Shown in pieces: positions 48,221 to 57,549 of a stretch of DNA of 64,000 bases. The stretch comes from Xanthoparmelia taractica (Eukaryota; Ascomycota; Lecanoromycetes; Lecanorales; Parmeliaceae). Every line of letters begins with the position of its first letter. Position 1 is the stretch's first letter. The stretch spans positions 186,001 to 250,000 of the forward strand of contig JANQBS010000002.1 in the NCBI GenBank assembly GCA_033085395.1, given 5' to 3'. A program made the translations under genes and the position numbers. The notes under the pieces are model-generated. The model did no database searches, was not told the DNA's origin, and saw nothing but the letters and a program-made list of their open reading frames with translations.

Positions 48221-48915
48221 TCACGCCTCTGGCGGCGCAGCCACCCTCTCAGGAATCTCCGGCTTAACGTCCGTAACCGCGCTCAGCAAAAGCTCGATGA
48301 CCTTATCCCCTGTCTTGTTCCCGGCTTCTTTGATATGCTTCAGCTGCTCCTCTGCGTCTTTGCTGGCGTCTTCTTCCGCCTTTTTGTTGCCGCTCGTGTG
48401 CTATCAGTCGTCACGTCTTGATCAGCCGCTGTTGCTTGCTCCTCACTGCGAGCATGGGGTGGCCGAGGGAGGTGTGCGTGGGGAGACGGGAAAAAGCAAA
48501 CCTTCTTTTCGAACTCCTTGAATTCGTCATCTTTTTGTTTGCGGTACTCTTCTATTTCTTTCTGTGCTTCGGTCCTGGCGTCTTTGACGCGTTTCGACCG
48601 GTCTAGAGTTCGGGATTAGGTGGGCTGAGGATCTAATGGTGGAGAGGATTGGAGGTAATACATTCTCTAGCTGGGAATGGGTCAGTAGATACACAGTGAA
48701 AAAGCACATGCGCTTTGGACAGCACACCTTTTTGGACTATTCTCTGGGCCTCTCTCTCGGCCTTTACTTGAAGTTTAGTATTGCGGATTTGGGGGGGAGG
48801 GAGCAGATGGTTGTCCTTACGTCGAGGAGGGTTTGGATACCCTTGGAATTTTGTGCAGACTGCAACGCGCTCAGCGATTAGTTCCTGAAATTGTAGATTC
48901 CCAAGTGCTTACCAT
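48221..48915 (-). CDS. VMA10: V-type proton ATPase subunit G (Vma10)
   Basis: Six coding exons encode 121 aa: 48915-48913 (only the ATG), 48859-48821, 48761-48728, 48670-48662 (a 9-nt microexon), 48602-48502 and 48400-48221. The introns are 53, 59, 57, 59 and 101 nt. The product starts MSAQNSKGIQTLLDAEREAQ and continues IVQKAREYRSKRVKDARTEA, the conserved helix of subunit G. It ends with KPEIPERVAAPPEA. Subunit G pairs with subunit E in the peripheral stalks of the vacuolar H+-ATPase and links V1 to Vo. The microexon is needed to supply the conserved Ala-Arg-Glu-Tyr step; skipping it leaves a deletion in that helix. The gene is divergent from PET117 with 170 bp between start codons. Confidence 0.93.
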
Positions 48916-49085
48916 CTTTTGCGGCTGTCTGCCCACGATTACGCAGGTATCAAATGGGGATTGGTGATCGAGGTAACGGAGTCGAGCTGCGAGATCCCTG
49001 TCCTTAACTCCGCCAAGCTTCACCATCGCCCATCGGCCTTGCCAAAACTCCTTTACATCCCTTTGACCGCTACGATCTCAGAGAC
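48916..49085. promoter_or_regulatory. Compact shared promoter, VMA10 / PET117
   Basis: Only 170 bp separate the start codons, so the two 5' leaders and the promoter overlap heavily. One ATTGG (CCAAT on the minus strand) lies at 48960-48964. CCAAT binding by the HAP/CBC complex is common for respiratory genes, but use of this site is inference. Confidence 0.5.
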
Positions 49086-49389
49086 ATGTCCAGAGCTGCA
49101 AAACTCACTTTGGCGGCTACATCCCTCGGAGCCATTGGAATAGTTGTGCTTGTACACTACCAGCAAAATGCAGAGAAAGCCGTGAGCCTGTCATCCTTCT
49201 GCAGTGGACTTTTTACGTTGATTGCCTTGATCAATGGCTTACGTTCTACAGGCAATGCATGCTGGGGTGATACGAGATATTGAACAGCAAAGGATCAAGA
49301 AAGAAAGGCAGGCCGATTTCGAAATGCAGAGGGCGCTGGAGGAAGAGTACAGAAAGGTGCAGCAGGTGCATGATGGTGATGGAGGGTAG
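49086..49389 (+). CDS. PET117: Pet117, cytochrome c oxidase assembly factor
   Basis: Two exons (49086-49181, 49252-49389) with a 70-nt intron encode 77 aa. The N-terminus MSRAAKLTLAATSLGAIGIV is a short membrane-type helix, followed by VHYQQNAEKAAMHAGVIRDI and a charged helix (KKERQADFEMQRALEEEYRK). This is the typical Pet117 pattern: VHYxQ followed by MHxGVxRDxER/Q. Pet117 sits in the mitochondrial inner membrane or matrix and couples heme a synthesis (Cox15 oligomers) to cytochrome oxidase assembly. The length fits the family. Confidence 0.93.
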
Positions 49390-50112
49390 AAGAAAGCTAG
49401 GGGCAAGAGGCTGACGCCGCACTGGGAGGGGACTAGTTTTTGGTTTGAGGACTGTGGTCATTCTCGACGGATTTAGGATATGTCCCCAAGCCGATGGTCA
49501 GAATATCTTGAAAAACAGATATTTCTTTTGTTTGCCAGACCTGGAGCAGGCACTTGTCGACGGAGGCAAGAGAAAGCGGAAGGCGGCGTTTATCTCATCC
49601 TCAAGACCACCGGTCCTTCGAGATATCAGCTCGGGGCTGTGAGTTTCTGCGGTTTGGTATGGGTGAAGCACGGGATACTGCGCGCATGCTAAGCGGCATT
49701 GAAGGACTGGTGCGCAAGCGGCCGGGAAAGATGCTTTGAGCCTCGAAGAAGATGGGAAACTACGACTACTGCTTTTCAAGCATTGGTTGTGGGATCAGCA
49801 ACGAAAGATTGATGATGAAGATCAGATCTTGTAAACCTGATCTTGTCCAATGAGCACTATCACTACTATCTGTACCTTACATGCATTACACTCATTGCAT
49901 TATCATCATGTGACTTGGCGTTTGGTCAAAGGGAAGTGGCTGGACCAATCATCTGGTGATGCGCCGGACTTTCGCTTCAAGTTCAAACATGCGCCATATT
50001 TCAAACTTCCATTTACCCCTCACCTATCCATACAACACTCCCATGTTTCCAGTAATAGCTATCGGCATGGTCAAGTTTGCTCAGCCTACCAAATCCAAGC
50101 ATCTTGGAAAAT
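49390..50112. other. Intergenic region
   Basis: 723 bp between PET117 and the coiled-coil gene. No supported feature. Confidence 0.5.
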
Positions 50113-52477
50113 ATGGACAGTTCTGCGGCCTCTTCACCGGCCGCTTCTCTTAACGCCTTGTTGCCCAAATCAACCAGTGCAATGCGAAGAAGTACAGAGC
50201 GCCCCACGAGCTGCTGCTGCGGTAATCTCCACTGCGCTTACCTGGAACACAATAACGCTGCACTGGAAGGACTGGAGAGTCAGCTCGAGAATGCTGCGCG
50301 CATTGGCCAAGTAGGTGCATTTGCTTCTTGGGAATCGTGTTTGATCCTTCAACAAATAAACGTGAAACAATCCTTTCAAGATCCCTCCGGCTTGGTGATC
50401 CGGGTGTCAGCTACATGGGACCAAACTTTCCCTGAGGTCACAGACAAGCATGTCGCTGACCTTCGCAATACAGGCACTGCTCGCGCGCCATGAGGCGTAC
50501 ATCGCTGAAGCGGCGGAGGAGCGGCGCAAGATGGTTGGGACTATCGAGACGCTTGAGGCAGACAAGAAAGAGTTGCAAGCCTCGAATACCCGAACAATCG
50601 AGGAGAACCGCTACCTACTCGACCAGCTAGAAGAGATGAATGGCACAGTCTCCAACTCGGAGTCGCAAATCTTATCGCTCAATACAACGCTTGAATCTAC
50701 ACGCAAAGAACTCGAGCGGCTCACGGTACTTGCTGCGCGAACGTCCCACCTCGAAACGCAATTGGCTGGTCTCGAACTGGAAGCAGCTGACCTTCATCAT
50801 CAACTGGCGTCGAGGGAAGAGGAGACGAGAACAGCGGTACAACGATGGAAGGGCGCTGAGCGAACTATCAATGTTTTACAAGAGCAGGTGGATCGAATAG
50901 ATAGGGAGGCACGAGAAGACCGATTGAGGCACGCTGAGGTTGTGAAGAGGTTTGAGAGGCGGAGGGCCGTCGAAAGGGAGCTTGAGAACGCGGCTGGACG
51001 TCTGAAAGGAGCTGCGGCCGCGACTTCACTTGGCAAGGACGGAAGTAACCCCGTCGTCTCGCATTTTGTCAAGGATATCCTTCAAGACAATGCCAACTTG
51101 CAATTGGGGATTGTGGAGCTGCGGGAGATGCTGATGGGTTCGAACGAGGAGGTAGAGAATCTTCGAGAGCAGATGATGCTCCATCAGCCTGTTCAGCCGC
51201 AATCCGAACGACCTGGATCCGGAGAAAGCCTGGATAGTGAGCTTGCGAGAACGCCTGTCAACGATGCTGTACTTTCACCTGATATTCATGTTCACCACCA
51301 TTACCACGCAGCACCGAAAGTCAAGACTGCCAGGGAAAGGCCCGCTGGGCTTGCAAAGACCAAGAAGCGGCGGCACATCACCTCACCTGGACTTCGAACA
51401 CCGTCTTCGGGTATTCAGACACCTCGCACGCCGTGGACATTCGGCGCTCAATCTATGCAGACTATTACAGACTTATCTGCTGCAACTATCCTGTCACAGA
51501 CGTCGGTCACGATCCCTCCTTGTCAACCGCAACGATGGTCATTGCAGTCGTCGCAAGCTCCTCCGTCATTGCCAACGTCTCCTCAATCCGCATTCAGGAG
51601 TTCCTCTGTGTTTGACACTGTGGATGATAATATGTGTTCATCAATACCAACGACACCCGGCTCCGCATCTCTTGGCTCGCCCTGTCTCTATCCACGACAT
51701 TCCAAGCGTAACTCGGACGTCTCGACGAGAAGTCTATCTACGCAACCAACACATAGCGGACCCCAGAGTATGTCAGGGTCAACGCAGGCCATGGACCGGC
51801 ATGGCATGGACGATCCCACAGAGTCTATCAATATTCCTTTACTGGACCGCAGCACAATTGTAGAAGAGCCAGAAGATGACACCAAGCTATATTTCTTGGA
51901 TAATCACTTCGACCCCAACGGACATGCCCAGCAGAAGCACTCTCGAGTCCAGCAAATCCACCCTCGAGTACATCGAGCTTCGTCTCACGAAAGCTTACTA
52001 TCTAGCCGGAGGGTCGACGCCCCAAAGTTACAAAGCAAACGCTCGCAAGGCTTCAATCCTGGATCTTCATTCGGCCCATCTGTCGCCTCCATCGGACCCG
52101 TGACCGACTCCACAGCCGCAGTGGCCCAAGCGTCCCAGCGCAACCGAGGCTACGACAGCAGCAACTACAACCGTCTCCTCCTCAGACATGCTTCCACGAG
52201 CCCGGCCGCGCCAGCCTCTACTCCCACAGCCGAAAAGTCCACCTTGGGTAAGCGTGTCGGCGGGTGGGTGTTTGGCAAGTGGGGCGTTGCTCCGGCCAAA
52301 TCGACCGGGAACCTTCGAGCCGTAGATGCCTTGAGCGCTGCTGTCGAGGACAGATCCATGGATAAGAAGAAGACGGGCGGCTCGGTGCGCGGGAGGAAGG
52401 CGGAGAAGCGGCTTTCGACCCATGTTGAAGCGGTGGGTGTTGATGAGACGCTGCTTCAGGAGTCTTTGGACGGGTGA
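50113..52477 (+). CDS. Conserved coiled-coil protein of unknown function
   Basis: Two exons (50113-50310, 50474-52477) with a 163-nt intron encode 733 aa. Exon 1 carries a Cys-rich motif (SCCCGNLHCAYLEHNNAALE) running straight into a coiled coil that spans roughly residues 45-270 (IGQALLARHEAYIAEAAEER). The coil ends in the well-conserved block HFVKDILQDNANLQLGIVEL with REMLMGSNEEVENLREQM. A His-rich motif (VHHHYHAAPK) follows near residue 325, then a Ser/Thr/Pro-rich disordered tail with TP sites and a final basic patch (KKTGGSVRGRKAEKR). I recall relatives across Pezizomycotina without an assigned role. Filament- or spindle-type scaffolding would be a guess from the coil alone. Confidence 0.83.
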
Positions 52478-53279
52478 TGGTGGTTTCTCGTCGCATTTTT
52501 TTGAGCGTCTTTGATACCCCCTATCTGGCTTTTTATCTTGCAATGCATGCAACTGAACAGTTTGCATGTGATTACGGGCTACCTTTTTGCATGTGATCGA
52601 AATGTTACCACTGACGGGAAGCTTGATCTACTCTACAGTGACGCATGGCGCGCTCTGCAGAAGTTCCGAATTCACGGAACCCCCCACTAACAAAGGCCCA
52701 AAGACAATAAATGCCCTGAGCAATATCTTAACATAGTTACCATGGGTCTTGATGCCCTAACAAGGCTTATACGCAGCTGTGTCCCCCGGGCCCATGATGA
52801 TGATGATGCGGGAGGCTGTCGTCGAAACGGAGTAAGAACTGGGTCGATGGCTTTCGTACACCATCCTGGGAATTCGGATTCTGGGACCTATCAATCGGTG
52901 CTAGACTATGATTGTGAGTAGTATTCTTGAGAATATTTACCCTGAGCAGCGTCCTATTACCCATGTAAGCTTTTGAGATGGAGATGGAGAGCAGCTGGGA
53001 TGATGTTCTAAGAAGTAGGTAGGGTTATTTAGCCATTACGGTTGTCTGTCTACATCAGATGACGTATAGCCGTTTCAACTCCAATTGGCACGGTGCGATG
53101 GAAAGACATCTTGATCACCCTTGCACGTTCGCAGCTTATTGGAATGAGCTTTGGGCTGAGAATGTGATATGCAAAAGACTGCTTTTCGGAAACCCGTGCA
53201 TCTTGTACGGCGATATGCTCTCCTCTAAATACAAAGCACCCACTTCGTCGTTCTACATCCTCTGACGTCTTATCCCCAC
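52478..53279. other. Convergent intergenic region
   Basis: 802 bp between the stops of the coiled-coil gene (+) and the AIFM3-like gene (-). It contains both 3' flanks and a short ATG trinucleotide run near 52793-52808. Nothing else seen. Confidence 0.5.
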
Positions 53280-55080
53280 TCACATTACGATCTGTCCTGG
53301 CGGATCAATGTTCCTGACATCCACGCCCTTCCGCAACTCCGCTATCCCTGGCATCTTGCCTTGCCTCATCAACTCCGCACTTTGGCTCATGATGGGATCC
53401 ATCATCATACTCGCCACAGCCACCACCGTATCACCTTTGCCGTAGAAAGCAGCGAATTTGCCTTCTTTCGGTTCACCTTGCAGGACCAACTCATCCCATC
53501 CGTGTATCGTGTTGCCACAATATCTTAGTTGACTGCCCATTGCTGACCAGAAAACTGGTACGAAGGCCTTGGGTTTGGAGGTAGGGGAGACGATAGCCTT
53601 GGCGGCAGCGCGGCCTGCGTTCTGCGCTACGTCCCAATGCTCGATACGCGTCAAATCACCGTTGCTGTCAGGCCCGTGGTAGGGGTATGTGGCTATGTCG
53701 CCAATTGCGTAGACATCTTCGAAGCCTTTGACAAGAAAATGTTCATTTACCTGGAGCGAGCCGTCTTGCTCTAACGACACTGCCTTGTTGTCTTTGAGGA
53801 AGTCCGTGGCTGGCCTGACGCCGATGCCGAGGATGACAAGATCGGCGGGCAGGATAGTACCATCCTTCAAAGTGACCGAGCCAACTTTCTTAGGATCTTC
53901 CTTGGAGGGTCCGGCGGCCTCGACACCAGCGTTCATGTAAAATTTGGCACCATTCTTCGAGACTAGATTTTGGAAAACTTCGCCGACTTCGGCGCCCATA
54001 ATGCGCTCCAAGGGTCGAGACTCCATGCCTACGATTGTGACATCGTTTCCCGAGGCTAAACAGTTTCCGACTTCCATCCCTATAAAGGAGGAGCCCACGA
54101 TGACAATCTTTTTGCCTTTCTTCTCGCCAACAGCAGAGACGATAGCATGCGCATGAGAAAGCGAGCGGAGGAGGAACACATTGGATAAGTCTTTGAACCC
54201 GGGCAAGGGCAGTAATTTGGGTATGCCGCCAGTAGCGAGGATAAGCTTGGTATAAGGGTAAGAAGAGCCTGATTTGGTGGAGACGGATTTCTTCTCAAAG
54301 TCGACGCTGGTAACTTCATCCGAGACAGTTTCGATGGAAGATTCCTTGAACCATTCCAGAGGACGCAAATCCAGCTTGGATTTGTCTGTCATAAGAGCTT
54401 TGGAGAGTTTGGTGCGGTCGATGGGAGGGCTCGGCTCAACTGAGATTATGGTGATGGCGCCTGTGAAATCCTGTTCACGGAGGGCCTGCACGGCGCCCAT
54501 TGCTCCACTTCCCCCTCCCACAACGACGACCTTCTCTTGGCCCTGAGGCTTGCATTTGGTGTTGACAGACCTCCTGTTCGCTTTGATTGTGCTTTCATCT
54601 CCCTTGATGTATACACCTCCATCTTTCTCCACAATCTCGAACTTGGCCAAAGGGTCCAGAGCTGGGGCATCCTCAACATCGCCAGAAGCGACGTTGAAGC
54701 AAGCTAGAATGAACGGTCAGTACGCCTTTGCTAGGTCGGCATGATGTTTGAGGGGTCTGACCTCCATGCCACGCGCAGGTTATTCTTCCGTCGGGACTGA
54801 GGACCCCCAACTTCAATGGCGCCCCGTAATGGGTGCATTTAGAACTCATAGCATGAGTCTTGCCGTTCAGGTTGGCCAACAAGACCTTGCCATTTTCAAT
54901 TCCTTCTACCTCAACTTCTCGCTTCTCTCCACTCTTCAAGTCGAGCTTGGAGAGGCCCTTGATTTGGTACTCTTGTGCCATATTTTTCGTCAAAGTGGTG
55001 AACGTAGATATTGAGAACTTTGTAGGTCGTGGAGAAATACGGAGGACTAGTCGAGGTATGTGATGAAGCAGGGGTGGCAT
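53280..55080 (-). CDS. AIFM3-like oxidoreductase: Rieske 2Fe-2S domain fused to FAD/NAD reductase
   Basis: Two exons (55080-54762, 54703-53280) with a 58-nt intron encode 580 aa. Residues 34-150 form a Rieske domain with C82-x-H84 (KCTHYGAPL) and C102-x2-H105 (CAWHGAC). The second domain is a pyridine nucleotide-disulphide oxidoreductase. Its FAD loop is VVVVGGGSGAMG (about 165-176), its NAD loop IVIVGSSFIGMEVG (about 306-319), and a second FAD contact is VYAIGDIATYP. Domain order and length match AIFM3/AIFL-type proteins, which transfer electrons from NAD(P)H to an unknown acceptor. The first 33 residues are Arg/Ser/Thr-rich and could target mitochondria. The internal Met34 (MAQEYQIKG) also starts a complete protein (547 aa). 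Confidence 0.92.
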
Positions 55081-55420
55081 GTAAAGGAATTGAAGATGTT
55101 GATTGTACCTTCTTGACTGCGGGGACAGCTCTATATAGTAAGCACCCGCTCCGATGTCTACCTAAAATGTAATCATCACAACTTCAATATGGTAACCCTA
55201 ATCGATAACGCGGGAGCTAGCAACGCAGCCAATCAAATACACCGTGATTATGATTTGACCTAACTTGGCTTAGGTACTTATTATCTTCTCCATAGTATAG
55301 AATGGGTTTACAAGCTTTGCTACTTTCTCATTCCCTCAATAACTACGTTATCTCATCTCTAAACCTATGCAAGGCACGCTGGATCGCTAATCAATATGCA
55401 TACAACTGCTTTGTCCATCA
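55081..55420. promoter_or_regulatory. Upstream region of the AIFM3-like gene
   Basis: 340 bp upstream of the AIFM3-like start, also carrying the 3' flank of the arrestin gene. It contains one CCAAT at 55229-55233. Confidence 0.4.
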
Positions 55421-57155
55421 TCACCCGCTCTCAGGAAACAACCTGTCATCATTCGCAGTCTTTTTGCCGCTGCTGGTAGATGGTGTTGAGTAGTCTCGCC
55501 TCGGTCCATCAATTGGTGCTAGATCATCCGCCATTGCATCTTCATAGCTTGGAGGTGCTTCGGAGGGTATATCTGACGGAGAAGGCTCAATATGATCACT
55601 TTGCGCTTGGCCAGGTGGCCGAGATGTTCCAGGGCTGTGCCCCAGGGAGGGTCCGTTTGCAGAACCGGATGGACGGACGTTATAACTCAGAACAGGTTGT
55701 GCAGTGGGCCGGTTCGCCATTTGGTCGAGCAGGGCCTGGGGTGGGGCAATTCCAGAGTAGACTTCTACAGGCATTCGAACAGCGAGGACGGTGAGCTCAG
55801 GCTTCACGCTATCAGCACAGTCTATCACGTGAATGTATCCAGACCTACATTTATCTTCTGGGCAGAGCCCCAGGACAACCCTGCCTTGACTTCCAACTCA
55901 TAACGGCGGGTTATGTTACAAGTGGTAAATGACGGTGAGACAGTATTTGGCAAAGGGCGCTGCTTCCAAAGCGTTGAGTCGACCTCTAGAATACCACTGC
56001 CATTACCGCCAACATTGTTGTTCACAGCCTTGTCAATGTGGGCTTGACTCACTATCACCCAACTTTGAGCCTCTTGCGCTCGTAGGTCGCGGGCTCGAAT
56101 GAGAGTAAAGCCTATAAGTGTAATGCTCAAATTTCTCAAGTATATAATTGCGGGACTCTCGTTCTTCTTGGTGATGAGTATCCGTAGAGGCAGCGGTTCG
56201 TTGCAGGTAATGATGGCCGGATCAGGCAAGCGGCCGTCGATACTGATGCTTGGAGGTGGTACTTTTGGGAGTGATGGATCAGCCGTCGGTACAGACGCCT
56301 TCCGGAAGAATCCAGGCTTTTCCGGCACATCGATGCATGGACTGAATTGATGCGATCTTCTAGCGTATGATTCTCGTTTATTGGGAGGCGGTCGGGGTGG
56401 TTCGATTGGAAGGAAAACGAATGGATAGGTCTAACGATAGTGTTAATAAGAGGCTCCTAACTCATTCCTGGCTCGTCAGCCTGTTCATTCACGAGACTCA
56501 ACATACTGCTCTAAAGTTCTCCTTGTAGAATGCCGGTCGCTGCACCGTAACTTTCACGTAGTAACGTATTTCTGCTTCCCCTGGAAGTCCATTGAGAGAA
56601 GGAGGAAGAGTTGTCTTCACATGATTGTTCGTATCTCTTGCCAAATCCAACCGCAAGGCAGTAAGGCTTGTAAGCAAGGAGTTATTGTTGGAGCAGTCAT
56701 TGTTGAAAGGGACCTGACACTCGATTAGAATCCGCTAGGCGTCCTAAAAAGCTCGGAGTATACCTTGAACCGGAAAGGGTAGGCATGAGGGCCTGACGGT
56801 AGGGTATAGGCCTGATCTGGGCCTGTGGCCCTTAAGAGCTCTGGTGTAGGGAAGACAGTGAGGACCTTGTAGAGGAGCTATGAAGACGATGAGAACAGGA
56901 TCTTTTGTCAGACGCAGTTCAACAGCACTCACTTACCTTGTGGACCTCTTGTCGTGAACCTTCCTTCTCAAAGCCGTCATAATTGCGTCGGGGATTGATA
57001 TTCCCGGCCAGATGAGACCTGCTCTCCCCCTCGAGTTTGACGGTTATTGCAGAAATAGTCTCCGGACCAAGTATACTCAGGATGACCACTCCGCTGATCT
57101 GGTCAAGGTTTGTGAAGGCGCCCTGAGCCTTGTGGAGCTGTATCCGGACGGACAT
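55421..57155 (-). CDS. Arrestin-domain protein with PPxY motif (ubiquitin-ligase adaptor type)
   Basis: Five exons (57155-56937, 56877-56764, 56713-56507, 56430-55849, 55801-55421) encode 500 aa, with introns of 59, 50, 76 and 47 nt. The N-terminal arrestin lobe starts MSVRIQLHKAQGAFTNLDQI and contains VKLEGESRSHL, AYPFRFKVPFNND and the strand GEAEIRYYVKVTVQRP. The C-terminal lobe includes PPSISIDGRL, the strand LRNLSITLIGFTLI and PVEVYSGIAPP. The tail holds PPSYEDAM (PPxY at 457-460), a binding site for WW domains of Rsp5/Nedd4-type ubiquitin ligases. Such proteins direct transporter endocytosis. I chose Met 57155 over one 12 codons upstream because the conserved arrestin start lies there. 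Cargo cannot be inferred. Confidence 0.88.
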
Positions 57156-57549
57156 AGTGAAGAGCGAATACGACTCAAGTCTGCCTTTCACTTCAAAGGG
57201 TCAGGGAACATCTTGAGAAAAGAGAGGATGACAGTGCATCATCTGACTGCAACTTGGACATGCAGGAGCGGACATGGTTACTGCCGAGACTGCCTTATGA
57301 GAAGAAAGAAACGCGGATGAGGCGGGCTGTGCTCGGAAAGCTTCGACAGAAGGGAGGAACAACCATTAATCCGAGGAGGCTCAGCCCAAACGGTTAGGCC
57401 GGCAACATAAATTATATTTGATGGACTATTACATGATTGTGCCATGAAGCTACCAACAATACAGCGATAGCATACGTCTTGGGAAGCAGATGTACATTTT
57501 GACCAACAATACCAGGCATTCACCGCTTTGAGCCACAGCTTTTTATCAA
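57156..57549. promoter_or_regulatory. Arrestin upstream region and coilin-like 3' flank
   Basis: 394 bp between the arrestin start and the coilin-like stop, both on the minus strand. No specific motif is defended. Confidence 0.35.

Noticed and set aside
52067..52567. 166-codon minus-strand frame
   Set aside because: Antisense to the conserved coiled-coil protein's C-terminal exon; Arg/Gly-rich reverse reading.
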